The notes under the pieces: generated by a model
The model's input: only the letters and a program-made list of their open reading frames with translations
What the model was told of the DNA's origin: nothing
The model's database searches: none
Shown: positions 1-7,499 of the stretch, piece after piece
How the letters are laid out: every line of letters starts with the position of its first letter
Position numbering within the stretch: position 1 is the stretch's first letter
Source of the DNA: Methanomassiliicoccaceae archaeon UBA537
GTDB lineage: Archaea; Thermoplasmatota; Thermoplasmata; Methanomassiliicoccales; Methanomethylophilaceae
Length of the DNA: 9,997 nt
Reading direction: 5' to 3'
Assembly: GCA_002504495.1 (NCBI GenBank)
Contig: DATC01000044.1
Location: forward strand, 1-9,997
Position numbers and translations under genes: made by a program

Positions 1-1
1 C

Positions 2-1669
2 ATCTGGCCCTCCTTCGAGATCTACGGCGGCGTCGCCGGGATGTACGACTACGGGCCGCTCGGATGCACGCTCCGCAACAACATAGTGGACGTATGGAGA
101 TCGATCTACAAGGGCCGCGAGGGATTCGTGGAGATCGACTCCGAGACCGTCAATCCCAGAGAGGTCTTCAAGGCCTCCGGGCATGTGGACGAGTTCTCGG
201 ACTACATCACGTACTGCACCCAATGCCAGGCTCCGTTCAGGGCGGACCACCTGGTCAAGGAGTTCTACGAGAACGCGGACGTCCTGACCCCGAAGCAGCT
301 GGAGCAGGCGTTCAAGGACCACGATGTGAAATGCCCGGAATGCGGAGGGGAGCTCGGCCCCGTGGACGAGTTCAACCTCATGTTCAAGACCAACATCGGT
401 CCCGGAAAGGACCGCGTCGGATACATGAGGCCGGAGACCGCCCAGGGCATATTCGTGAACTTCCAGAACCTCTACCGCTACAACAGGGAGAAGATGCCCA
501 TGGGCGTCATCCAGACCGGAAGAGGCTACCGCAACGAGATCGCGCCCAGACAGGGCATGATCCGCATGCGCGAGTTCAACATGATGGAGGTCGAGCTCTT
601 CGTCGATCCGGAGGACAAGGACTGGCCCCGGTTCAAGGACATCGAGAACGAGGAGATCGACCTGTTGCCGAACACCGGCGTCGGCATGATCAGGACCACC
701 GTCGGCAAGGCCGTCGAGGACGGGATCATCGCCAACCGCGTGCTGGCCTACTTCGTGTACACCACCAAGCAGCTCCTCACCAGGGTCGGAGTCGATCCTG
801 CGAGGCTGAGATTCAGGCAGCACGAGAAGGACGAGATGGCCCACTACGCCGCGGACTGCTGGGACGCGGAGGCCCTTCTGACGTACGGATGGACCGAGAT
901 CACCGGCATCGCCGACAGGGGATGCTGGGACCTGTCCAGGCACGCGCAGTTCTCCGGAGCCGACCTCTCCCACTTCAAGAGGCTGGAGGAGCCGAAGGAG
1001 GTCGAGATCATGAAGATCAAGGCCAAGCACAAGGCCCTCGGACCCCTGTTCAAAGGCAAGGCGAAGGAGATAGCGGCCGCCATGGAGGAGCTGTCTCCCG
1101 CCGATGTCGTCGACGGGAAGCTCACCGTCAAGGTGGAAGGGGAGGAGATCGTCCTCGACGGAGACCTGTTCGAGGTCGCGGCCGTCAAGGAGAAGATCAC
1201 CGGCGAGCGCGTCGTCCCCCACGTGATCGAGCCGTCCCACGGACTCGACAGGATCTTCTACACCGTGCTGGAGCACTCCTACTCCTGCGATGCCAAGGAG
1301 GACTACACCGTCCTCAGGCTCAAGCCCGCCGTCGCTCCGATCAAGGTCGGCGTCTTCCCCCTGATGGAGAAGGACGGGCTCGACGACATGGCGAGAAGGA
1401 TCTACGAGAGCGTCCACACCCACCGCGTCGAGGCCTACTACGACGGATCGGGAACCATCGGCAAGAGGTATGCCCGCATGGACGAGATCGGAACCCCGTG
1501 GTGCATCACCGTCGACTACGACTCCCTTCCCGGAGGAGAGCACGAGGGAACCGTCACCATCAGGGACCGCGACTCCAAGGAGCAGAAGCGCATCCCCGCC
1601 GAGAAGGTCGCGGCCGTCATCGACGAGCTCATGGCCGGAAAGTGCTTCGCCGAACTGCGAAGTATTTAA
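2..1669 (+). CDS. glyS: Glycyl-tRNA synthetase, archaeal/eukaryal type (5' partial)
   Basis: Class II aminoacyl-tRNA synthetase that charges tRNA-Gly with glycine in the cytoplasm. The reading frame is open to the left edge and begins with the family's N-terminal signature (IWPSFEIYGGVAG, then MYDYGPLG), so the ATG at 41 is internal and only a short N-terminal piece, roughly 20-30 residues, is missing. A zinc-knuckle-like insert has CxxC pairs at nt 215-226 and 332-343. Class II motif 2 (GRGYRNEIAPRQGMIRMREF) lies at nt 518-577. Motif 3 (EPSHGLDRI, then LEHSY) begins near 1229. The C-terminal anticodon-binding domain runs from about nt 1320 to 1640 and includes GSGTIGKRYARMDEIGTP. About 555 codons are visible, which fits the alpha2 enzyme and not the bacterial alpha2beta2 form. 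It ends in TAA. Its own promoter lies outside the window. Confidence 0.97.
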   Translation: MWPSFEIYGGVAGMYDYGPLGCTLRNNIVDVWRSIYKGREGFVEIDSETVNPREVFKASGHVDEFSDYITYCTQCQAPFRADHLVKEFYENADVLTPKQLEQAFKDHDVKCPECGGELGPVDEFNLMFKTNIGPGKDRVGYMRPETAQGIFVNFQNLYRYNREKMPMGVIQTGRGYRNEIAPRQGMIRMREFNMMEVELFVDPEDKDWPRFKDIENEEIDLLPNTGVGMIRTTVGKAVEDGIIANRVLAYFVYTTKQLLTRVGVDPARLRFRQHEKDEMAHYAADCWDAEALLTYGWTEITGIADRGCWDLSRHAQFSGADLSHFKRLEEPKEVEIMKIKAKHKALGPLFKGKAKEIAAAMEELSPADVVDGKLTVKVEGEEIVLDGDLFEVAAVKEKITGERVVPHVIEPSHGLDRIFYTVLEHSYSCDAKEDYTVLRLKPAVAPIKVGVFPLMEKDGLDDMARRIYESVHTHRVEAYYDGSGTIGKRYARMDEIGTPWCITVDYDSLPGGEHEGTVTIRDRDSKEQKRIPAEKVAAVIDELMAGKCFAELRSI

Positions 1670-1777
1670 TACCTTGCGATAAGCGTCAAACCTCTTACCT
1701 TCATTCCTGCGTCGAATCCTGATATGATACGGATTCCGCAGGATTCTCTACGAATTCCGTTCAAGTACCCATTGCTG

Positions 1778-1784
1778 TTATAAG
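1778..1784 (+). promoter_or_regulatory. TATA-like box for the CBS-domain gene
   Basis: TTATAAG is centred about 30 nt before the GTG at 1811. With the usual archaeal TATA-to-start spacing, transcription would begin near 1806-1809, giving a leader of 0-5 nt. No Shine-Dalgarno site sits at a useful distance. The rest of the 141-nt gap after glyS holds a short inverted repeat (GAATCC at 1714-1719, GGATTC at 1731-1736) of unknown meaning, and no clear terminator for glyS. Confidence 0.55.
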
Positions 1785-1810
1785 CTCTGCCCGCGCTCTT
1801 CCATATCGAG

Positions 1811-2995
1811 GTGCAAAAATTGGGTGTAAAGGACCTTGAAGACCTGAAGAAGCTGTCGATGCTGAGATCCCAGATCGACGGCATCTCGGTAGAGAGCGTC
1901 GCATCGACCGAATTCCCCACCGTCTCTCCCGACGACCGCGTCGCCGATGTGCTGTCAGTCATGAAGGAGACGAAGTTCCAGGACATCCCTGTGATCGAAG
2001 ACGGTGCCTATATCGGCATGGTGAGCTACGCCTCCATTCTCAGGAAGAAGAGCGTCACGCTCGACGCCAAGGTCAGAAGCTTCGTCCGCGGGCTTCCAAC
2101 GGTGACCGGGGACATGCAGATCACCAAGATCGCGGAGATGATGGTGTCCACCAACTGCAGGCAGCTCCCCATCGTCAACGGGAAGAAGATAACCGGCATC
2201 ATCGAGAGGAACCGTCTGATCGAGATCGTGAGGAGCATCAAGGCCCTCAAGGAGATCAAGGTCTGGGAGATCATGAGCAATCCCGTGGAATCGCTGAAGG
2301 CCAACGACCTTCTGGACGATGCCCTGGATCTGATGATCCGCGAGGACTACAGGACCGTTCCCGTGGTGGACGAGGCCAACCGCCTCACCGGCATCATAGG
2401 GATGCGGGAGATCATAGACAGCAACTGGAAGAAGGACAACAAGACCATCGGCGACCTCGAGAAGAGCTCCCGCTCCCAGATAACCATCGAATCGATCGCC
2501 CTGACATCCGTCCGCACCATCGAATGGGACGACGACGTATCCGCCGCTGTGGATCTGATGGCCGAGGAGAAGATCTCCACGCTCCCCGTCCTGGAAGGGA
2601 AGGAGCTGGTCGGAATCATCACGGAGTACGACATCATAGAGCTGCTCTCCGCCTGCAGGGAGAGGGACATGATGTTCGTCCAGATCAGCGGCCTCGACGA
2701 CAACGAGAAGAACGCCACCGATGCGATATACGCGGATATAGAGGAGATGGTGAAGAAGATCTCGAAGATCTACAAGCCCGAATCCCTCACGATGCACGTA
2801 TCGAGATACAACGACACCGGAGGCAACTTCAAGTACAGCATCAGCGCGAGGCTGTTCATCGACGGCACGGCCGTCATGGGCAAGCAGGTCGGATGGGACC
2901 TCGTCCAGACGGCATCGGACCTCATAGAGAAGCTGGAGGACGCCGTCATCAACATGAAGGACTCCAAGGTCACATTCCGCAAGAGGAAGAAGTGA
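1811..2995 (+). CDS. Four-CBS-domain protein with extra C-terminal alpha/beta domain
   Basis: A 394-aa cytoplasmic protein without membrane segments. Four CBS units can be read at about residues 31-78, 90-142, 152-203 and 229-280. Each has the typical pattern of a polar helix, a hydrophobic strand such as IPVIEDG, LPIVNG, VPVVDE or LPVLEG, then a GII/GMV turn. Paired CBS units (Bateman modules) commonly bind adenine nucleotides and act as energy sensors. Residues about 290-390 form a separate domain with an amphipathic helix (DIEEMVKKISKIYKP), two strands (LTMHVSRY, YSISARLFID) and a second helix, ending in a basic tail (RKRKK). That pattern recalls ribosome-hibernation HPF/RaiA-like folds, but this is inference. 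The GTG start at 1811 is chosen because a TATA-like box lies about 30 nt upstream. An ATG at 1859 would still keep all CBS domains. A terminator follows the TGA stop directly. Confidence 0.88.
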   Translation: MQKLGVKDLEDLKKLSMLRSQIDGISVESVASTEFPTVSPDDRVADVLSVMKETKFQDIPVIEDGAYIGMVSYASILRKKSVTLDAKVRSFVRGLPTVTGDMQITKIAEMMVSTNCRQLPIVNGKKITGIIERNRLIEIVRSIKALKEIKVWEIMSNPVESLKANDLLDDALDLMIREDYRTVPVVDEANRLTGIIGMREIIDSNWKKDNKTIGDLEKSSRSQITIESIALTSVRTIEWDDDVSAAVDLMAEEKISTLPVLEGKELVGIITEYDIIELLSACRERDMMFVQISGLDDNEKNATDAIYADIEEMVKKISKIYKPESLTMHVSRYNDTGGNFKYSISARLFIDGTAVMGKQVGWDLVQTASDLIEKLEDAVINMKDSKVTFRKRKK

Positions 2996-3000
2996 GAAGC

Positions 3001-3024
3001 GAGGGGGATCGCTCCCCCTCTTTT
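3001..3024 (+). terminator. Intrinsic-like terminator of the CBS gene
   Basis: A perfect 8-bp stem (GAGGGGGA / TCCCCCTC) with a TCGC loop is followed at once by TTTT at 3021-3024. It begins 5 nt after the TGA stop of the CBS gene, so it fits a hairpin-plus-T-run terminator. Confidence 0.75.
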
Positions 3025-3025
3025 G

Positions 3026-3059
3026 AAAAACAGATCGGTTCCGATGCTTGGAACCGGTC
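3026..3059 (-). terminator. Terminator of the zinc-ribbon membrane protein gene
   Basis: Read on the minus strand, a 7-bp core stem (CGGTTCC / GGAACCG) with a 7-nt loop, extended by two outer pairs across a mismatch, is followed by TG and five T (3030-3026). The last two bases of the gene's TGA stop codon are part of the outer stem. Confidence 0.65.
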
Positions 3060-4227
3060 ATCCTTTGATCTTCTTGCCGCACTTAGGACACCAGTCGGCG
3101 TTCGAAGGCACGTCCTCTCCGCAATGGGGACAAGGGACGACCTCGTCGGAGACATCGACCGTTCCGTCGGGATGCTGGACCTCGACCTCGACGTCCTCGT
3201 CGAACTTGGCGCCGCACTTGGGACATTCGTCCGCGTCCGACGGGACCTCGGCACCGCAGACGGAGCAGGTGAAGTAGTCCTTCTTCTTCGATTTCATCTC
3301 CTCCGGGACATCGATGTATGCTCCGCACTTCCTGCATGTGACCTCTCCGGGCAGGACCACGGTTCCGCAGCTCTTGCACAGGCCGTATCCCTTCGGATAG
3401 AGCCTTCCGTCGGCCTCCATCTTGGCACGGGTCTTGTCCGCGCTCCTGCGCATCATCGTGGAGAACCCGAGGATGATGAAGAACAGGATCGAGGTCAGAA
3501 GGATCGTGTATCCGGATCCCTTGAAACACAGGAGCAGGGTGTCTCCGAACGATATTCCCGAATCATAGGTGAATCCCAATCCCTTGCCGGTATCCTTGTA
3601 TCCGTCCCCTTCGGCCTTCTCCAGAAGCACCGTGATTACCTCGAACTTCCCATCGGGTATGGACAGGACCGTCGAGCCGCTGTACCATCCGTCACCGACC
3701 GATACCAGCTCGCTCTGAGTCAGGATCTTGTTGTACGCATCTCCTGTGGCGGAGACGATGGAACCGAACGACACCATGCCGATGTCGCTCTGGCGGATCT
3801 TCACCCCCCAGCCGTCCCCCGCATCGGCATTCGACGGATTGACCTCGAAGGACACGGTGTACGTCCCGTCGGAACCCTCGATGCCCATGTTCCTCACCCA
3901 GTCGTTCTCCGAGTCGATGGTTGCGCGGTAGTCGTCGGGCACCGACGTGTATGCGAAGACGCCGACGAGTAGCGATACGACTATGAAGACCAGACATGTC
4001 ATCGCCTTGATCTTCGGAGACATGACCTTCATCATGTGAGGGATCATGTACAGGACCACTGCGATGATGAGGAATCCCAGGCAGGACCTCGACAATCCGA
4101 GGACCTCGAGGATGAGCGCGATCGCGATGGCCGCGATGATCGCTATCCTCTGCTTGGTGGACAGGGCCTGGAGCTCGGCACGGATGCCTGCGAGCCCCCC
4201 GGTCCCGCCCGTGATATTCACTGTCAT
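3058..4227 (-). CDS. Membrane protein with three C-terminal zinc ribbons
   Basis: A 389-aa protein of no family I can name. Hydrophobic segments at about residues 28-44, 49-63, 76-93 and 239-256 predict four membrane helices. A 145-residue region between helices 3 and 4 is rich in Gly, Asp and Ser and in beta-prone residues, and should lie outside the cell if the N-terminus is inside. The C-terminal 110 residues then lie in the cytoplasm. They carry three four-cysteine zinc ribbons: C284/C287 with C298/C301, C321/C324 with C335/C338, and C366/C369 with C380/C383. An acidic linker (about 341-365) separates ribbons two and three. The ATG at 4227 is preferred over the adjacent TTG at 4230 because a TATA-like box sits about 27 nt upstream. 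A role in sensing or scaffolding at the membrane is possible; nothing in the sequence shows catalysis. Confidence 0.85.
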   Translation of the reverse strand: MTVNITGGTGGLAGIRAELQALSTKQRIAIIAAIAIALILEVLGLSRSCLGFLIIAVVLYMIPHMMKVMSPKIKAMTCLVFIVVSLLVGVFAYTSVPDDYRATIDSENDWVRNMGIEGSDGTYTVSFEVNPSNADAGDGWGVKIRQSDIGMVSFGSIVSATGDAYNKILTQSELVSVGDGWYSGSTVLSIPDGKFEVITVLLEKAEGDGYKDTGKGLGFTYDSGISFGDTLLLCFKGSGYTILLTSILFFIILGFSTMMRRSADKTRAKMEADGRLYPKGYGLCKSCGTVVLPGEVTCRKCGAYIDVPEEMKSKKKDYFTCSVCGAEVPSDADECPKCGAKFDEDVEVEVQHPDGTVDVSDEVVPCPHCGEDVPSNADWCPKCGKKIKG

Positions 4228-4250
4228 CAACGTCTCACATGCCAGGCAAC

Positions 4251-4258
4251 GTTAAAGG
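4251..4258 (-). promoter_or_regulatory. TATA-like box for the zinc-ribbon membrane protein gene
   Basis: Read on the minus strand this is CCTTTAAC, centred about 27 nt before the ATG at 4227. The predicted transcript would start at or next to the start codon. No Shine-Dalgarno sequence lies between it and the ATG. Confidence 0.5.
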
Positions 4259-4290
4259 CTTTCCACGGACGCTTCATGCTTCCGACGATT

Positions 4291-4298
4291 GTTTAAGG
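4291..4298 (+). promoter_or_regulatory. TATA-like box for the divergent zinc-ribbon gene
   Basis: GTTTAAGG is centred about 29 nt before the ATG at 4324 and overlaps the region just before the upstream ATG pair at 4300/4303. This spacing is the main reason to take 4324 as the start. It is about 40 nt from the opposite-facing box at 4251-4258, so one regulator could act on both. Confidence 0.45.
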
Positions 4299-4323
4299 AA
4301 TGATGTCCCATCCAGGGGACCAT

Positions 4324-5262
4324 ATGGCCTACATCGTGCTGACCTGCCCCGATTGCGGACGCAGAATAGTCATGGATGAGATCGACGGCACCGGATACTG
4401 CATGTACTGCGGCGCGCGCATCGACGCGTCCGCGACCGACGCGGAATACCTAGACCCCCAGTCGGAGTCCCTCATGGAGATGGTGGTCCATGGTCCGGAG
4501 ACGCAGGACCACTCCGGAGAGCCTTGGTACGCCCCCATGTCCGGGTCCGTCGATCTCCTGATGTCGGGACACCCGGACGAGGCCGCCGCGTCGTTCGCGC
4601 AGGCCCTGTCCGAATCGTCGCCGGAGAACCGGGACAAGATGAAGGACGCCATGGCCGAGTCCCTCGCGAGATGGGTGCTCAGAACGGTCTTCGACGGCGA
4701 CGTCTACGGATCCGGAGTCGCCCGCATCGCACCTCTCCTGGTGATAGAGGGACAGGGCGACACCCACCCTCCGGTCCTCATCGAGGGTCTGTTCGACGCC
4801 GTATGCCAATCCCTCAACATGCTGGAATCCCCGGATCACGCGGAGAGCATGGCCGAGTCCCTTCTCCATCTGCTGTGCGACTACATGAGCACCGAACCCT
4901 CGCTGTCCAATCAGGAGATCCTAATCGACGAGTTCGTGACCCAATGCAGCGTCCTGGAGGACCTGATAGAACAGAACGACGAGGAAGCGCCGCAGATAGA
5001 TTCCATAGAGAAGATGGGATCGGCTGCATCCATCCTCCTGGGATCGATGCGCGGGATATCCTCTGAACAGACGGAGGGGCGCATGGAGGAGCTCGCGTCC
5101 CTATGGGAAGTAAAAGGCATCGCCGGCATATCCGGAAAGGCCTGCAGCGTCCTGACGCGCGTGTGCGACGGATCCTTCGAGGACGACGAGGCCTCCTGGA
5201 AGAGGATCTCCGAGGATTCCGAAGCCTACGCCGAAGCCTACTTCGGACTTCCTATTCAATAA
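4324..5262 (+). CDS. Soluble protein with N-terminal zinc ribbon, unknown function
   Basis: A 312-aa protein beginning with a single zinc ribbon, C8/C11 and C26/C29 (LTCPDCGRR and GYCMYCGAR). The remainder (about 50-312) is acidic and mostly helical, with helix-rich stretches such as VDLLMSGHPDEAAASFAQAL that look TPR-like, and no membrane segments. I recognise no enzyme motif. It is divergent from the membrane protein that also carries zinc ribbons, and the two may be co-regulated. In-frame ATGs also occur at 4300 and 4303. I prefer 4324 because the zinc ribbon starts right after it, a TATA-like box is at the right distance, and a purine stretch (AGGGGA) lies just ahead. Codon use is the high-GC type of the flanking genes. 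It ends in TAA. Confidence 0.82.
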   Translation: MAYIVLTCPDCGRRIVMDEIDGTGYCMYCGARIDASATDAEYLDPQSESLMEMVVHGPETQDHSGEPWYAPMSGSVDLLMSGHPDEAAASFAQALSESSPENRDKMKDAMAESLARWVLRTVFDGDVYGSGVARIAPLLVIEGQGDTHPPVLIEGLFDAVCQSLNMLESPDHAESMAESLLHLLCDYMSTEPSLSNQEILIDEFVTQCSVLEDLIEQNDEEAPQIDSIEKMGSAASILLGSMRGISSEQTEGRMEELASLWEVKGIAGISGKACSVLTRVCDGSFEDDEASWKRISEDSEAYAEAYFGLPIQ

Positions 5263-5356
5263 ACCTCAGAAAACGAACTTCGGGGCAGAGGATCAGCGTG
5301 TTGGTCCCTGCCTCATACCGGTATCTTTCAGGTGTAGACTTCGCGTTCGACATAGG

Positions 5357-5361
5357 TTTAT
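5357..5361 (+). promoter_or_regulatory. Candidate TATA box for the low-GC gene pair
   Basis: TTTAT (in GGTTTATC) is centred about 33 nt before the ATG at 5392, giving a predicted leader of only a few bases. A second AT-rich run, TTATAG at 5377-5382, is too close to the ATG to serve as a TATA box. The 129-nt gap also contains the palindrome ATACCGGTAT (5315-5324), a possible but unsupported operator. Confidence 0.4.
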
Positions 5362-5391
5362 CACTTTCCTTCAGCCTTATAGAAACAGAAC

Positions 5392-6540
5392 ATGAGGAGA
5401 CAAAGCCTTATTGCGTTTTTCGCCGTATCGCTTCTGCTGATTACGGCATCATCCGCATTGATCACGAACTGTGCGGAAACCGATGCGAAGACGGATGCAG
5501 CGAGCAATCAGACTCCCGAATTCAGATTCAATGACTTCATCAAGATCAGCGACGGCAACATAGACACGTATCTGATGCAGGAAACCGTCAGAACCGAAGA
5601 TTTGTTCGGCAATATTCTGCCGGAGAACTGCGGAGAATATGTGACGGTCAAGGCCGCTCTGACATTGGACAAAGGGATAAGATCAATCGACATAGATATC
5701 GAGGTGATAAGCGGCGAAGAAAGAATTCTTTCCTTCAGCGACACGGTCACCGACGACGGAATCTCAGAAGAGAATGCCTGGATCTACGACGGGATCATTC
5801 CGACCGTTGCTCCGATGGGCATCGTAGCCGATGTTCAAAATGCCTGGAAACTCATTCAAGAGCTGCAGGACCTTCTTCCAAAGGTATCTTCCAACATCGT
5901 CAAGGAGAAGATCGAGAAGGTGCTTGCCAAGGCAGTCGTCAAAAAGATCGCTCTGGCGGCGGCGTCTGCCGTGATTCCTGGAATCAGATGGGCTGTAGCC
6001 GTCATAAGCGCAGGATTGGCCGTATACGACATACTTCAGTTGCTCGATGAACTGCCGGAACTTGTTGAACTTGCGAAGATCGACGTTGCCGGATGCATAT
6101 ACGACGAACAGAACCATACTCTGAAATTGGCGGAGAGATACGGCGGCCGTAATAATCGTGAAACTATTCCGATGGAATCTATTGAAAAGTCGGATCCTTC
6201 CAATAAACCAAACGGCCTGTTCTATATAGCATATGTTAACACAGAAAACCATATGGTATACGTTTCAAACTACACAATTGACATCCAATATGCGATGGCC
6301 ATCATGAATATACCGAGCGAGGAAAAACTTGGTAGCGATAGAATAGGACTCAGCGTATACACTTCCAAAGACCATGACGCCAAAGAGATGGTTTCGATCG
6401 CATCAGGAGGTACGCCGATCAAACACGATCATCTTGGAAAGAATCTCGATATCGGCTTGAAGCATTACCACCACCCTCTGCATACAGATTCAGGCAATTA
6501 CCCCGCACATGCATTCTACGGGGCACCTATAAGGTCTTGA
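5392..6540 (+). CDS. Secreted toxin-like protein with His-rich C-terminus
   Basis: A 382-aa protein, probably exported. Residues 1-25 form a signal peptide or signal anchor with basic MRRQ followed by a long hydrophobic run. Residues 40-125 look beta-rich (VTVKAALTLD, SIDIDIEVIS). Residues 145-230 are helical and include a strongly hydrophobic stretch at about 183-214 (IALAAASAVIPGIRWAVAVI) that could insert in a membrane or serve as a pretoxin module. Residues 275-382 form a compact C-terminal domain: YIAYVNTENHMVYVSNYTID, then GLSVYTSKDHDAKEM, then a tip holding H345, H347, H358, H360, H361, H364 and H373 with a final FYGAP. The order secretion signal, helical middle, small His-rich end matches polymorphic-toxin architecture, and tips with HYH and a late H-x-F/W-Y-G resemble toxin ends I recall from Firmicutes. 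No fold is proven. The next gene begins at its stop codon or 33 nt later. Confidence 0.85.
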   Translation: MRRQSLIAFFAVSLLLITASSALITNCAETDAKTDAASNQTPEFRFNDFIKISDGNIDTYLMQETVRTEDLFGNILPENCGEYVTVKAALTLDKGIRSIDIDIEVISGEERILSFSDTVTDDGISEENAWIYDGIIPTVAPMGIVADVQNAWKLIQELQDLLPKVSSNIVKEKIEKVLAKAVVKKIALAAASAVIPGIRWAVAVISAGLAVYDILQLLDELPELVELAKIDVAGCIYDEQNHTLKLAERYGGRNNRETIPMESIEKSDPSNKPNGLFYIAYVNTENHMVYVSNYTIDIQYAMAIMNIPSEEKLGSDRIGLSVYTSKDHDAKEMVSIASGGTPIKHDHLGKNLDIGLKHYHHPLHTDSGNYPAHAFYGAPIRS

Positions 6541-6572
6541 TTCTCGTGCTTCTTATATTTTCGAGTTTTCCG

Positions 6573-7466
6573 ATGGAGGAGTTCCTGGAGATCAAAACAT
6601 GGAAAATTTATCGGAATGAACCTCTGAATGCTCTGTTCCAAGGAGATTTGGCGATACTTCGTTGCGATTCCCGTGACGAGAAGAGGGTAGCATACGACTC
6701 GGAAAGACTCAACTCTCTTCTGGGAACGAATATCCAATGGCATTGCTACGAGACGGTGCCTCATCTGAACGAAAGGCTCTGCGTCCTCTTCCTTCTGATC
6801 TACAGGATCCTTCATCCTGGAATGCATATTGTTCTCTACATGCATGCATTGATGTGGTACCTGGATCCAGAGACCATGATCTCCACTATAGACATATCCT
6901 CCAAAGGCCCTAGGAAAACGCCTATGCAGGTCTTTAACAGATTCAACGAGGATACCCTGTATCATTTTGTGAATTCCAGCGGATTCGAATTCGAACATGA
7001 TACAGGGCTCTTGGACAGAATCGGCGTAGATCTTAGAGCCGATGTGTATCCGTGCATCGGATATATTCCGAGAAAGACGACGACGGTGGATGATATTCTC
7101 CAATTCGCAGGCAATTTTCCAACAATGGTAACTGTGCATGATTACGAAGAATGCATGGAAGCTGCCGCATCCGTCCCTCCGGATGAAAACAATACGGCTC
7201 TCAAATGGAGATCCGGTTTTCCTAAAATGTTGGAAGCGATTGTATCTCCGGAGCTACGCGATGAAAAGATCGCTGCAGGATACACGAACATACCTATGAC
7301 TACGGAGAAAAGCAAATACGGCGACAGACACGTCCATCTTTACAAGCTATGCTGCACTCCTACTCAGGACCAACTCTGCTACAGCGGAATAGGCGATGTT
7401 TACTTAGACTATGAGCAGATCTGCCTAGCGTTATTGGTTGACCTTCGATATCGCCGTACAGAATAG
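6573..7466 (+). CDS. Unrecognised protein, possible partner/immunity of upstream gene
   Basis: I do not recognise this family. From the ATG at 6573 it is 297 aa, with mixed alpha/beta content, no zinc motif and no catalytic signature I can name. One hydrophobic stretch (CVLFLLIYRILHPGMHIVLY, nt 6780-6839) may be a buried helix or a single membrane segment. The start is uncertain. The frame also offers a TTG at 6537 that overlaps the upstream TGA (TTGA), and a GTG at 6546. The longer forms would add a short hydrophobic N-terminus, and an AAGGT at 6531-6535 is a weak ribosome site for the GTG. The ATG is taken as the plainest choice. Low-GC codon use matches the upstream gene, so the two probably arrived together. 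Position behind a toxin-like gene suggests an immunity or accessory role, by inference only. It ends in TAG. Confidence 0.72.
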   Translation: MEEFLEIKTWKIYRNEPLNALFQGDLAILRCDSRDEKRVAYDSERLNSLLGTNIQWHCYETVPHLNERLCVLFLLIYRILHPGMHIVLYMHALMWYLDPETMISTIDISSKGPRKTPMQVFNRFNEDTLYHFVNSSGFEFEHDTGLLDRIGVDLRADVYPCIGYIPRKTTTVDDILQFAGNFPTMVTVHDYEECMEAAASVPPDENNTALKWRSGFPKMLEAIVSPELRDEKIAAGYTNIPMTTEKSKYGDRHVHLYKLCCTPTQDQLCYSGIGDVYLDYEQICLALLVDLRYRRTE

Positions 7467-7499
7467 ACCTCGCATAGAGGAGGATGATATTTCATAAAA

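Larger units (their letters stand above)
5392..7466 (+). other. Low-GC two-gene island, probably horizontally acquired
   Basis: Sample lines counted by eye here give about 37-50% G+C, while lines counted in the flanking genes give about 58-60%. Codons with A or T in third position are far more frequent than in the neighbours. The two genes inside are on one strand and abut or overlap. No integrase, transposase, tRNA or flanking direct repeat is visible, so the mode of entry cannot be told. Confidence 0.6.

Noticed and set aside
41..43. ATG at 41 as the real start of glyS
   Set aside because: In-frame codons from nt 2 encode the conserved WPSFEIYGGVAG segment, so the gene runs off the left edge.
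64..1722. A 552-codon open frame overlapping glyS in another frame
   Set aside because: Its translation is rich in Arg, Gly, His and Pro with no family signature, as expected of a shifted frame in GC-rich coding DNA. The glyS frame has unmistakable motifs throughout.
1955..3082. A 375-codon minus-strand frame antisense to the CBS gene
   Set aside because: Low-complexity translation (Asp, Leu, Val, His) mirrors the CBS codons. It also runs through two terminator hairpins.
2524..3972. A 482-codon plus-strand frame spanning the CBS end and the antisense of the zinc-ribbon membrane gene
   Set aside because: It crosses the stop and terminator of one gene and the whole C-terminal half of another, both well supported. 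No domain can be read in it.
5464..5475. Lipobox at the end of the signal peptide (ITNC)
   Set aside because: The residue before Cys is Asn, not Gly, Ala or Ser, so a lipoprotein call is not supported.
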